Position numbers and translations under genes: made by a program. A stretch of 64,000 bases of DNA from positions 4,432,118 to 4,496,117 of the forward strand of contig NZ_JAIFZO010000002.1 in assembly GCF_026341275.1 (NCBI RefSeq), given 5' to 3'. Source of the DNA: Streptomyces ortus. Its GTDB lineage: Bacteria; Actinomycetota; Actinomycetes; Streptomycetales; Streptomycetaceae. Below the pieces are notes generated by a model. That model was not told the DNA's origin, did not search any database, and saw only the letters and a list, made by a program, of their open reading frames with translations. Each line of letters starts with the position of its first letter. The first letter of the stretch is position 1. Below, piece after piece: positions 34,038-42,073 of this stretch.

Positions 34038-34189
34038 GTGCGCAACCCTTCGCATGAGTTGGTTCCGTCAATCCCTGGCCAGGACGGACACGTAAGGTTA
34101 GCCGCCAGGACCGAAGATCTTTATCGGGCCCAAACACGGACCCGCTTCCCGCACGCCTGTCGGGGTCAAAGCCCTGTTGGCTGGGCCCG

Positions 34190-34211
34190 GTTCACTCTCC
34201 GTTCACCTCGC
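34190..34211 (+). promoter_or_regulatory. PHO box (PhoP-binding direct repeats)
   Basis: GTTCACTCTCC (34190-34200) is followed directly by GTTCACCTCGC (34201-34211), and a weaker third unit GTCCGCGCCCT follows. Two or more 11-bp direct repeats starting GTTCACC are the known Streptomyces PhoP operator. It is 65 bp before the start of the PhoX-type phosphatase gene, the right place and the right target for activation under phosphate limitation. Confidence 0.82.
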
Positions 34212-34275
34212 GTCCGCGCCCTCGCACGCGTGTGCCCCTAGCGTCTCGCCAGACAACAGACATAGGGGAGAGACC

Positions 34276-36384
34276 GTGCGCAACCTGCTGCCTCTGCTCG
34301 GCTCGACGGGTTCACACCCGGGCGGCCGTTCCGAGATGACCTGTCGGTACCGCTGTGGTGACGCCTGCTTCCACCCGGCGCCCAACACCAGCGCCAACGA
34401 ATACGTCGGCGATGTCATCGCCGGAGCGCTCAGCCGTCGCTCGATGATGCGGGCCGCCGCCGCGGTGACCGTGACCACCGCGGCCGGCGGGGCGCTCGTC
34501 GGCGCGGGCGCGGCCCCGGCCGCCGCCCAGCCCGCCGAGGGCGCGGCGGCCACCTTCGGAACCGGCTCGCACGGCTCCCACGGCCCCCACGGCTCGAAGG
34601 GCAAGGCCGCCCGCGGCCTGCGCTTCACCCCCGTCGCGCCCAACACCACCGACGCGGTCACCGTCCCCGAGGGCTACGGCCAGAACGTGGTCATCCGCTG
34701 GGGCGAGCCCATCCTCCGAGGCGCTCCCGCCTTCGACCCGGACCGGCAGACCGCCAAGGCGCAGGCCGGCCAGTTCGGCTACAACTGCGACTTCCTCGCC
34801 CTGCTCCCGCTGCCGGGTGAGCGTGGCCGTCAGCTGCTCGTGGCGAACCACGAGTACACGGACGAGGTCCTGATGTTCAAGGGCTACGACCCCGCGAACC
34901 CGACCCGCGAGCAGGCCGAGATCGCCTGGGCCGCGCACGGTCTGGGCGTCGTCGTGGTCGAGGAGGAGCGGAAGACGGGCAGGCTCACCGCCGTGCCCCG
35001 CCACCCCCTCAACCGGCGCGTCACCGCGACCACCGAGTTCAAGGTGACCGGTCCCGCGGCTGGATCGAGCCTCCTGAAGACCTCTGCCGACCCGACCGGC
35101 AAGAAGGTCCTCGGCACGCTCAACAACTGCTCCGGCGGCGAGACCCCCTGGGGGACGACGCTGCACGGCGAGGAGAACTTCAACCAGTACTTCGCCAACG
35201 CGAGCCGCACGACGGACGCCCGCTACGGCATCGGAACCGGCGCCACCGAGCGCAAGTGGGAGCGTTTCGACAAGCGCTTCGACGTCGCCCAGGAGCCGAA
35301 CGAGGTCCACCGCTTCGGCTACATCGTCGAGCTGGACCCGTACGACCCGACCTCGACGCCCCGCAAGCGGACCGCGCTCGGGCGGTTCAAGCACGAGGGC
35401 GCGACGATCCGTCTCACGGACGACGGCCGCCCGGTCGCCTACACCGGCGACGACGAGCGCTTCGACTACATGTACAAGTTCGTCGGCAGCAAGCGGATGC
35501 GCCACGGCAGCAGCCGCGCCGCCCGCGAGCACAACCTGACCCTCCTCGACGAGGGCACGCTGTACGTCGCCAAGCTCACCGGCGACTCCCCGGCGATCGA
35601 GATCGACGGTACCGGCAAGCTCCCGGCGGACGGCGAGTTCGACGGCGGCGGTACGTGGATCCCGCTGGCCACCGCCACCGCGAAGGGCGCCGTCTCGCAC
35701 GTCCCCGGCATGACCGCCGAGGAGGTGTACGTCTTCACGCGCCTCGCCGGTGACAAGGTGGGCGCCACGAAGATGGACCGCCCGGAGGACATCCAGCCCT
35801 CCCCGCACACCGGCAAGGTGTACGTCGCCCTGACGAACAACACCAACCGCGGTGTCGGCTCCAACGCCAAGGTCGACGAGGCCAACCCGCGCAACGCCAA
35901 CAAGCACGGGCACGTCCTGGAGCTGACCGAGCGCCGCAACCGCGCCGACGCCACGGCCTTCGCCTGGTCGCTGTTCCTGGTCGCGGGCGACCCGAAGGAC
36001 CCGGCGACGTACTTCGCGGGCTACCCGAAGGACAAGGTCAGCCAGATCTCCTGCCCGGACAACGTGGCCTTCGACCCGCACGGCAACCTGTGGATCTCCA
36101 CCGACGGCGCCCAGCTCGGCTCCCACGACGGCCTGTTCGGCGTGGCGACGAAGGGCGAGCGGCGCGGTGAGCTGAAGCAGTTCCTGACCGTGCCGACGGG
36201 CGCCGAGACCTGCGGCCCGCTCGTCCAGGACCGCCGTGTCCTGGTGGCGGTGCAGCACCCGGGTGAGATCACCGGGGCGACCGTCGAGAACCCGGCGAGC
36301 ACCTGGCCCGACGGCCCCGGCAGGATCGTGCGCCCGGCGGTCGTGGCCGTCTGGCGCAAGGACGGCGAGGACATCGGAATGTGA
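34276..36384 (+). CDS. phoX: PhoX-family phosphatase (DUF839), Tat-exported
   Basis: Secreted alkaline-phosphatase-like enzyme of the calcium/iron PhoX family, which frees phosphate from organic esters; 702 residues from GTG 34276 after GGGGAGAG. The N-terminus matches the family (MRNLLPLLGSTGSHPGGRSE, then a Cys-containing stretch MTCRYRCGDACF). A Tat signal SRRSMMRAAAAVTVTTAAG follows near residue 55 and cleavage is expected near AAAQ. PhoX landmarks include GYDPANPTREQAEIAWAAHG, the NNCSGGETPWGT block and DRPEDIQPSPHTGKVYVAL. The unusually long segment before the twin arginine is a family feature. A PHO box upstream indicates PhoR-PhoP control. Confidence 0.9.
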   Translation: MRNLLPLLGSTGSHPGGRSEMTCRYRCGDACFHPAPNTSANEYVGDVIAGALSRRSMMRAAAAVTVTTAAGGALVGAGAAPAAAQPAEGAAATFGTGSHGSHGPHGSKGKAARGLRFTPVAPNTTDAVTVPEGYGQNVVIRWGEPILRGAPAFDPDRQTAKAQAGQFGYNCDFLALLPLPGERGRQLLVANHEYTDEVLMFKGYDPANPTREQAEIAWAAHGLGVVVVEEERKTGRLTAVPRHPLNRRVTATTEFKVTGPAAGSSLLKTSADPTGKKVLGTLNNCSGGETPWGTTLHGEENFNQYFANASRTTDARYGIGTGATERKWERFDKRFDVAQEPNEVHRFGYIVELDPYDPTSTPRKRTALGRFKHEGATIRLTDDGRPVAYTGDDERFDYMYKFVGSKRMRHGSSRAAREHNLTLLDEGTLYVAKLTGDSPAIEIDGTGKLPADGEFDGGGTWIPLATATAKGAVSHVPGMTAEEVYVFTRLAGDKVGATKMDRPEDIQPSPHTGKVYVALTNNTNRGVGSNAKVDEANPRNANKHGHVLELTERRNRADATAFAWSLFLVAGDPKDPATYFAGYPKDKVSQISCPDNVAFDPHGNLWISTDGAQLGSHDGLFGVATKGERRGELKQFLTVPTGAETCGPLVQDRRVLVAVQHPGEITGATVENPASTWPDGPGRIVRPAVVAVWRKDGEDIGM

Positions 36385-36391
36385 GACGAGT

Positions 36392-36420
36392 GGGGCGCCC
36401 CGCCGACGGTGGGGCGCCCT
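36392..36420 (+). terminator. Terminator after phoX
   Basis: A 13-bp stem with two G-T pairs (36392-36404 with 36408-36420) and 3-base loop lies 8 bp after the phoX stop. It also faces the convergent LysR gene. Confidence 0.7.
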
Positions 36421-36458
36421 CCCCATAGGGGCGGTCCCGCACGACCGCGAGCCGTGCG

Positions 36459-37382
36459 TCACGCGGTGACGAGATTCAGCCACTCCCCATAGCCGGGGGC
36501 ATCCCGCGCCACCTCCGCGTACGCCTCCCACAGCTCGGGGAACACCAGGTCCAGCTCCCCCTCCGTACGCGCCGCGAGCACCAGCCGGACCCCCAGCGGA
36601 TCCCCCTGGATCCGCCGCACCGCCATCTCCGGGCGCGGCTGGCACGTCGGCTGGCAGACCGTGACGACCTCGCCGGTCGCGACCAGCGAGGCGGCCGTGT
36701 GGTAGTCCCCGTGCAGTACCCGGGGCCGCAGCCCCGCCGCCCGCAGCATGCGGTGCACGGCGTCCCACTCGCCGTCGACCGTCGGATCGACCATCCACCG
36801 GTCCCCGGCCAGGTCGGTGAGCCGCACCTCCGTTCGCGCGGCGGCCGGATGGTCGGCCGGCAGGGAGACGAACTGCGGTTCGCGGTCGACCAGGACGCGC
36901 AGGGCCAGCCCGTCCGGGACGCGCAGCGGGCTGCCCTCCACCTCGTGCACGAAGGCCACGTCGAGCCGGCCGGCGGCGAGCATGCGCAGCAGGGCGTTCG
37001 GGGAGACGTCCATCTGCAGGACCGGTTCGTGCTGGCGGGCGCGCAGCCGGCGCAGCCAGCCCGCGAGGGCGCGGCTCGCGGTGGAGCCGATACGGAGCTG
37101 GGGCCCGTCGGCGTCCGTCGCGGCGGCCCGGGCCTCCGCGACCAGTGATCGCATTTCGGCCACCAGCGGGCGGGCGCGGCCCAGGACGACCAGGCCGAGC
37201 GGGGTCGGGCGGCAGCCGGTGCGTTCGCGGAGGAAGAGGGGGCCGCCGAGCTCCTGCTCGATGCGTTTGAGCTGGGTGCTCAACGACGGCTGGGCCACGC
37301 CGAGCTGCCGGGCGGCCCGGTGCAGGCTGCCGGTGTCGGCTATGGCGCACAGTGCGCGGAGGTGCCTGACCTCTAGGTCCAT
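36459..37382 (-). CDS. LysR-family activator, SnpR-like
   Basis: A 307-residue LysR regulator. The winged HTH is at 1-60 (MDLEVRHLRALCAIADTGSL; LGVAQPSLSTQLKRIEQELG) and the periplasmic-binding-like effector domain covers about 90-300. It is divergent from a snapalysin-type neutral protease gene with a 185-bp shared control region. The same pairing is known for the small neutral protease of Streptomyces (snpA with snpR/mprR), where the LysR protein activates the protease gene, so this is its probable role. The start is ATG 37382; a long upstream open extension lacks homology. Confidence 0.88.
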   Translation of the reverse strand: MDLEVRHLRALCAIADTGSLHRAARQLGVAQPSLSTQLKRIEQELGGPLFLRERTGCRPTPLGLVVLGRARPLVAEMRSLVAEARAAATDADGPQLRIGSTASRALAGWLRRLRARQHEPVLQMDVSPNALLRMLAAGRLDVAFVHEVEGSPLRVPDGLALRVLVDREPQFVSLPADHPAAARTEVRLTDLAGDRWMVDPTVDGEWDAVHRMLRAAGLRPRVLHGDYHTAASLVATGEVVTVCQPTCQPRPEMAVRRIQGDPLGVRLVLAARTEGELDLVFPELWEAYAEVARDAPGYGEWLNLVTA

Positions 37383-37567
37383 GCCGCCGGAGCCTAAGGC
37401 GGAAGTACGGCTTTCACCAGATGCACAAACCCCGACCAAATCAGGGGAGTCGGGCGATCGGATCCGTACGGATAGCTGCGTCCTATCGCCTGTTGCCATC
37501 ATCACAGCCGCCCCACAGACGCCGAAACTCCTCGTGACGACTTCACCCCCCACACGAGGAGTCCTCG
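37383..37567. promoter_or_regulatory. Divergent LysR/snapalysin control region
   Basis: ATCCGTACGGAT (37462-37473) is a perfect 12-bp palindrome. It is nested in a wider inverted arrangement beginning GGCGATCGG (37453) and ending CCTATCGCC (37482-37490). That size and position fit a LysR-type activator site between the two starts. The SnpR-like protein is the obvious candidate binder. Confidence 0.55.
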
Positions 37568-38251
37568 ATGCGACTGTCCACACCCATGCTCTCCGCCGCG
37601 CTCGGCCTCGGCCTCACGGCGGCGGCGATCGGTACCGTCCCGGCCTCGGCGGCCCAGGCGCCGGAGCCGGCGTCCAGCGGGTCCGTCACCTCCGCCTCCG
37701 TGGCGGGCGCTGGCTACAACGGTTCCGGCGAGGAAGCCAAGGCCAACGAGGCCTTCTTCGAAGCCGTACTGAAGTCCGTGGCCGAGAAGCGCGCCGCGAA
37801 CCCGACGTCCGCCGCCGCCGTCACCGTGGTCTACAACGCCTCGGCGGCGCCGTCCTTCGCCACCCAGATAGCCCGCAGCACGTCGATCTGGAACAGCTCC
37901 GTCTCCAACGTCAAGCTGCAGGCCGGCACCAGCGGCGCCAGCTTCACGTACCGCGAGGGGAACGACTCGCGCGGTTCGTACGCGTCCACGGACGGGCACG
38001 GCAGAGGGTACATATTCCTCGACTACCGGCAGAACCAGCAGTACGACTCCACGCGCGTCACCGCCCACGAGACCGGGCACGTGCTCGGACTCCCCGACCA
38101 CTACTCCGGTCCGTGCAGCGAGCTGATGTCGGGCGGCGGGCCGGGCACGTCCTGCACGAACTCGATCCCCAACAGCGCGGAGCGCTCCCGCGTGAACCAG
38201 TTGTGGGCCAACGGGCTCGCGAAGGCCCTGGCGAAGGTCAACCAGGACTGA
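37568..38251 (+). CDS. snpA: Snapalysin (small neutral metalloprotease, M7 family), secreted
   Basis: Secreted zinc endopeptidase, 227-residue preproprotein. A Sec signal peptide covers 1-29 (ending ASA). A short pro-region follows to about residue 80. The mature catalytic domain carries the M7 motif HETGHVLGLPDHY with zinc ligands H167, H171 and D177 and general base E168; Asp as third ligand is typical of snapalysin. Cys residues near the C-terminus (GPCSEL and GTSCTNS) can form a disulfide. The ATG is preceded by ACGAGGAG. Divergent LysR gene as in known snpA loci. A hairpin follows at 38272-38309. Confidence 0.93.
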   Translation: MRLSTPMLSAALGLGLTAAAIGTVPASAAQAPEPASSGSVTSASVAGAGYNGSGEEAKANEAFFEAVLKSVAEKRAANPTSAAAVTVVYNASAAPSFATQIARSTSIWNSSVSNVKLQAGTSGASFTYREGNDSRGSYASTDGHGRGYIFLDYRQNQQYDSTRVTAHETGHVLGLPDHYSGPCSELMSGGGPGTSCTNSIPNSAERSRVNQLWANGLAKALAKVNQD

Positions 38252-38271
38252 GCAGGCAGTACTGATCCTGT

Positions 38272-38309
38272 GTCGGGGCGGTGCGGAGTCGGCGCCGCAT
38301 CGCCCCGAC
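38272..38309 (+). terminator. Terminator after snpA
   Basis: A 15-bp stem with one G-T pair (38272-38286 with 38295-38309), 8-base loop, 20 bp after the snpA stop. Confidence 0.78.
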
Positions 38310-38356
38310 GCCGGGACCGACAGGTCCCCCTCGGATGTACCACCCACCCCCCACGG

Positions 38357-38394
38357 ACGTGGGCCGCCCCTCCTGCACAGTGGGCGGCCCACGT
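38357..38394 (-). terminator. Terminator after the EEP-family gene
   Basis: A perfect 13-bp stem (38357-38369 with 38382-38394), 12-base loop, 24 bp beyond the minus-strand stop at 38418. With the previous hairpin it insulates two convergent genes. Confidence 0.78.
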
Positions 38395-38417
38395 CGTATG
38401 TCCGGGTACGGAGCGCC

Positions 38418-39524
38418 CTAGGTGCTCTTGCGGAGGACCAGGTCCACGACCAGGGCCCGGTGGTCGGTGTTCCCCAGCTCCAGGAAACGGGTCCTCGTCG
38501 CGGTGAAGCCCCGGGACACCAGGACGTGGTCGATCTGCGCGCCGAAGGCCGGAGCCGTCAGGGCGGGCCAGCTCGGGGTGCGGGTGTCGCCGGTGAGGCG
38601 GGCGCCGTCCATGAAGCCGGTGTCCAGGATGCGGCGGAAGGCGGCGTGGTCCTGGGTGGCGTTGAAGTCGCCCGCGACGACGGTGGGCCGGCCGATGTTC
38701 GCGGCGGCGTAGTCGCGCAGGGCGGCCAGTTCCTCGCGCCAGGTGCCGAGCGTGGACGGCAGCGGCGGCATGGGGTGGGCCAGCTGGAGGTGGATCTCTT
38801 GGCCGTCCACGTCGGCGGTGGCGCCGGGCATGCCCATGGTGGCGGGGATGCCCTTCGCGGGCGTGAGGGGATGGCGGCTGAGGATGACGGAACCGTCGGA
38901 TCCCTCGGAGGTGGCGCTCGCGACGACCTGCCGGTAGGGGTAGACGCCGGTCTTGGCCTTGCCCTTCTCCTTGCCCTTCTCCCTGCTCTTTTCCTTGAGC
39001 TTGTCGGCCTTGTCGGCCTTGCTCGCCTTGCCGAAGGCCTGGTCGAGTTTCTTCTCGCAGGTGTCCTCGCACTCCTGGACGAAAACCAGGTCAGGGCGTT
39101 GTTCCGAGACCGCCTCGATCAGGCCGTCCGTGGCCTTGCCGAACTCGACGTTCGCGGTGAGGACGCGGATCTCGGCGACCGGGACGCCACCGGGTTCCAT
39201 CGTCTTGCCGTACGGCTCGATGTACCAGGCGGTCACCGCGAGGGCGGCCACGCCCCAGACGAGGCCGATGCGCCAGTGGGACAGGGCGGCGAAGAGGAGG
39301 GCGACGGCGGTGGGGGCGAGGAGCCAGGGGAGGAACGCGAGCAGTTGGGGGACGGGGGTGATGGCGTCCGTGTCGGCCGTGCGGCAGCCGAGGACGACGC
39401 TCACGGTGAGGAGGAGGAAGGCCGCGAACCAGGCGCCTGCCCTGGTGTTGCGGGGCCGTCGGGGCGCGGGGGTGTCGTGGTCCCTCGTCCTCGTGCCCGT
39501 CTCGGCTGTCGTCGTACTGCGCAC
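38418..39524 (-). CDS. Membrane-anchored endonuclease/exonuclease/phosphatase (EEP) family protein
   Basis: A 368-residue protein. The N-terminal cytoplasmic segment and about three transmembrane helices (roughly 30-105) are followed by an external EEP domain. Catalytic blocks: VLTANVEFG, VFVQECEDT, VVAGDFNATQDH, GAQIDHVLVS and GNTDHRALVVDL, giving the full Asn/Glu/Asp/His set. A Lys/Glu/Asp-rich insertion (KASKADKADKLKEKSREKGK) sits in a loop between the first blocks. The substrate could be phospholipid, nucleic acid or phosphoesters. The start preferred is GTG 39524, preceded by GGAAGG at 7 bases; GTG 39539 is also possible. Confidence 0.83.
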   Translation of the reverse strand: MRSTTTAETGTRTRDHDTPAPRRPRNTRAGAWFAAFLLLTVSVVLGCRTADTDAITPVPQLLAFLPWLLAPTAVALLFAALSHWRIGLVWGVAALAVTAWYIEPYGKTMEPGGVPVAEIRVLTANVEFGKATDGLIEAVSEQRPDLVFVQECEDTCEKKLDQAFGKASKADKADKLKEKSREKGKEKGKAKTGVYPYRQVVASATSEGSDGSVILSRHPLTPAKGIPATMGMPGATADVDGQEIHLQLAHPMPPLPSTLGTWREELAALRDYAAANIGRPTVVAGDFNATQDHAAFRRILDTGFMDGARLTGDTRTPSWPALTAPAFGAQIDHVLVSRGFTATRTRFLELGNTDHRALVVDLVLRKST

Positions 39525-39639
39525 GGCCACGCCTTCCACCTCTTCCGCCCCCGCCCACCCCGGTCCATCTGCATGGATCCTCTCTCAAAGACGGGGGGAG
39601 TGCGTGCGGGGTTCCGTGGGCGGAGCCCACGGGGGTCGT

Positions 39640-39692
39640 TCGTGCCGTTCCCCGCGCCCCCGAAGGCAAAGGACTGCGGCGTTCCCCGCGCC
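39640..39692. repeat. Two direct copies of the intergenic repeat
   Basis: GTTCCCCGCGCCCC-type cores occur at about 39646-39661 and 39676-39691 between the EEP gene start and the alpha/beta hydrolase stop. Both are in the same orientation, so they do not form the usual long hairpin. Confidence 0.7.
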
Positions 39693-39693
39693 C

Positions 39694-40488
39694 CTAGAGG
39701 CGGACTTCGGGGGTGCAGCGGGTCAGTAGTTCCGTCAGGGACTCGTTGAAGGCCGTCGGGCGTTCGAGGTTCGGCATGTGGGCCGCGCCCCGTACGACCC
39801 GGAGCACAGCCCCCGGCACGGCCGCGTGCATCGCCTCCGCATCCCGTACGGGGGTGAACTCGTCGTCCTCCCCCACCACCACCAGCGTGGGAACGCCGAC
39901 CCGGGTCAGCAGTTCCCGGTAGTCGGGCCGCTCCGCCCGCCCCCGCAGGGCCGCCGCGGCCCCCTCCGGCGACGTACCCGTCATCATGCGACGCACCCGC
40001 GCCACCACCTCCGGGCGGGCGTACGGCGCGACCATCTTGTACAGGACCTCCTCCGCGTACCCGTCCATCCCCTCGCGGAGCAGCCGCTCGGCCGTCGCGC
40101 TCCGCGACTTCCTCCCCTCCGGGGTCTCCGCCGCCGGGAACGTGTCCGCCAGGAGCAGGCCCCGGATCCGTTCCGGGAACAGCCGGTAGCACTCCATGGC
40201 GATCTGGCCGCCCATCGACAGTCCCCCGAGGACGAATTCGGGTACCCGGAGTTCGTCGAGGAGGGCCGCCACGTCCTCGGCGAAGACGGAGAGCGGGGTG
40301 ACTCCGGGGACCACCGGGGACGCGCCGTACCCCCGCAGGTCCGGCGCGATCACCCGGCGGCCGGGGGAGAAGGCGGCCACCTGCGGGTCCCACATCGTGC
40401 GGTCGAAGGGGTGGCCGTGGATCAGGACAAGGGGCAGCGCCGAGGCATCCTGCGGGCCTTTGTCCTCGTATGCGAGGAAGGGAGCCAT
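39694..40488 (-). CDS. Alpha/beta-fold hydrolase
   Basis: A 264-residue serine hydrolase. An oxyanion motif HGHPFDRTMWDPQ is followed by the strand motif APDLRGYGAS, nucleophile Ser91 in GLSMGGQIA, acid Asp in GEDDEFTPV and His in AAHMPNLERP. The cap region is short. The sequence resembles 3-oxoadipate enol-lactonase and general esterases, but the substrate cannot be assigned. It is divergent from the MocR gene, and direct repeats fill the shared 142-bp gap, so it may be a target of that regulator. Confidence 0.85.
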   Translation of the reverse strand: MAPFLAYEDKGPQDASALPLVLIHGHPFDRTMWDPQVAAFSPGRRVIAPDLRGYGASPVVPGVTPLSVFAEDVAALLDELRVPEFVLGGLSMGGQIAMECYRLFPERIRGLLLADTFPAAETPEGRKSRSATAERLLREGMDGYAEEVLYKMVAPYARPEVVARVRRMMTGTSPEGAAAALRGRAERPDYRELLTRVGVPTLVVVGEDDEFTPVRDAEAMHAAVPGAVLRVVRGAAHMPNLERPTAFNESLTELLTRCTPEVRL

Positions 40489-40517
40489 GATCGGACCCTA
40501 GATCCCCTCAACTCCTC

Positions 40518-40627
40518 GGTGCAATAAGGTGCAATGGGATCTTTGCTCTCGGTGCAATCCGGATGAATCCCAGAAGGATGTGTTCCAGAAAGACCAGTTC
40601 CAGAAAGACGAGTACCAGAAAGGGGCC
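40518..40627. promoter_or_regulatory. Direct-repeat arrays between the hydrolase and MocR genes
   Basis: Set 1: GGTGCAAT at 40518-40525, 40528-40535 and 40551-40558. Set 2: four tandem 15-bp units at 40568-40582, 40583-40597, 40598-40612 and 40613-40627, consensus TTCCAGAAAGACGAG. MocR/PdxR-type regulators are known to bind direct repeats, so both sets are candidate operators. Set 2 is also open in frame with the MocR gene (FQKD-type pentapeptides), so it could instead be a coding N-terminal extension, but the best ribosome binding site, AAAGGGG, is after it. Confidence 0.5.
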
Positions 40628-40630
40628 GGC

Positions 40631-42073
40631 GTGGAGGACTACCGGCGTATCGCCGACCGGCTGGCCGAGGAGATCTACTCGGGGCGGCTGAAGGCCGGTG
40701 AACGGCTGCCGCCGCAGCGTGTGTTCGCCCGGCGCCGGCACATCGCGGGATCCACGGCCGGGCGCGTGTACGGAGAGCTCGTGCGACGCGGCCTGGTCGT
40801 CGGCGAGGTCGGACGCGGCACCTTCGTACGGGCCGCCCCGCCCCCCTCCGGCCGCGCCCTCGCGGAGGCCACCCACGACCAGGACCCCCGGGTGAAGGTC
40901 AACCTGGAGCTCAACTACCCGTCCGTACCGGGGCAGTCGGAGCTGATGGCCGACGGACTCGCGCCGCTGCTGCGGGCCGACGTGCTGGGTGACGCCACCC
41001 GAACCCTCCCGGCCACCGGGACCGCCGCCGCGCGCGAGGCCGTCGCGGGACTGCTCGCGGGATGCGGGTGGCGGCCCGCGCCCGAGCAGCTCCTCTTCGC
41101 CGGGAACGCCCGGCAGGCCATCGCGGGCGTGCTCGCCTCGCTCGTACGGCCCGGCGGGCGGGTCGGCGTGGAGGCGCTGACGTATCCGCTGGTCAAGGAG
41201 ATCGCGGAGCGGATCGGCTGCACGCTCGTGCCGCTCGCCACGGACGAGGAGGGACTGCGGCCCGACGCCGTCGCCGCCGCCCACCGCACCGCGCCGCTCT
41301 CCGCGCTCTACGTCCAGCCGACGCTGCACAATCCGACCGGGGTGACGGCGGGAGACCGGAGAAAGCGTGAACTCGCCGTAGTCGTACGGGACTTGGGGCT
41401 GCCCGTCGTCGAGGACCGGGTCTGGGCCTTCCTCCACGAACAGGGCGTGCCGTTCGCCGCGTACGCCCCCGAGCGCGTCCATGTCGTCGACGGACTGTCG
41501 AAGCGGGTCGCGCCAGGACTGACCGTCGGTTTCCTCGTCGTGCCCGAGGAACGGGTCGCGGCGGTGGGCGCGGCCCTGCGGTCGGGCGGCTGGACGGCGG
41601 GGCGGTTCGCGCTGGAGGCGGGCACGCGGTGGATCCGGGACGGGACCGTCGAGCGGCTCGTCGGCAGGAAGCGGGTCGACGCGGCCCGGCGCCAGCGGGT
41701 CGTCGCGGAACTGCTCGACACGTTCACGGTACGGGCCGACCCGAACGCGTATCACGCCTGGTGGGAGCTGCCCGCGCCCTGGCGCGCCGACACCTTCACG
41801 GCTGCCGCCGCCGCACGCGGCATTGCGGTCACCCCGGGTCCCGCCTTCGTCGTGGAGCACGCGGGCCAGCCGGGCCAGCCGGGCCAGCCGGGACGGTCGG
41901 AACGGTCGGAACGGTCGGGTCAGGCAGGACCTCCGGGGCGGACGAGGTACGTGGGATACGCGAGGTCGCAGGGCGCGCCGGACGCCGTCAGGCTCGGGCT
42001 CGCGTCGGTTCCGGTACCGGCGCTGGAGCAGGCGCTGCGGACGCTGCGCGACGTCGCGCGCGGGCGTCCGTGA
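40631..42073 (+). CDS. MocR-family regulator (GntR HTH fused to aminotransferase-like domain)
   Basis: A 480-residue regulator. The GntR-type HTH (about 1-72; RLPPQRVFARRRHIAGSTAGRVYGELVRRG) is followed by a fold-type I PLP domain (about 90-470). The PLP lysine region is VHVVDGLSKRVAPGL, and the Asn/Asp pocket residues are in QPTLHNPTG and PVVEDRVWA. Such proteins sense PLP or amino-acid derivatives. An odd insertion near residue 418 is made by short tandem repeats (GQPGQPGQPGRSERSERSG). Start GTG 40631. The 3' end overlaps the convergent membrane gene by 86 bp. Confidence 0.87.
   Translation: MEDYRRIADRLAEEIYSGRLKAGERLPPQRVFARRRHIAGSTAGRVYGELVRRGLVVGEVGRGTFVRAAPPPSGRALAEATHDQDPRVKVNLELNYPSVPGQSELMADGLAPLLRADVLGDATRTLPATGTAAAREAVAGLLAGCGWRPAPEQLLFAGNARQAIAGVLASLVRPGGRVGVEALTYPLVKEIAERIGCTLVPLATDEEGLRPDAVAAAHRTAPLSALYVQPTLHNPTGVTAGDRRKRELAVVVRDLGLPVVEDRVWAFLHEQGVPFAAYAPERVHVVDGLSKRVAPGLTVGFLVVPEERVAAVGAALRSGGWTAGRFALEAGTRWIRDGTVERLVGRKRVDAARRQRVVAELLDTFTVRADPNAYHAWWELPAPWRADTFTAAAAARGIAVTPGPAFVVEHAGQPGQPGQPGRSERSERSGQAGPPGRTRYVGYARSQGAPDAVRLGLASVPVPALEQALRTLRDVARGRP

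Noticed and set aside
34312..37350. 1012-codon open frame on the minus strand opposite phoX and LysR
   Set aside because: It is antisense to well-supported genes, is made of low-complexity Arg/Ala/Gly/Pro-type sequence, and has no domain pattern. Such long antisense frames are a by-product of the GC-rich third position.
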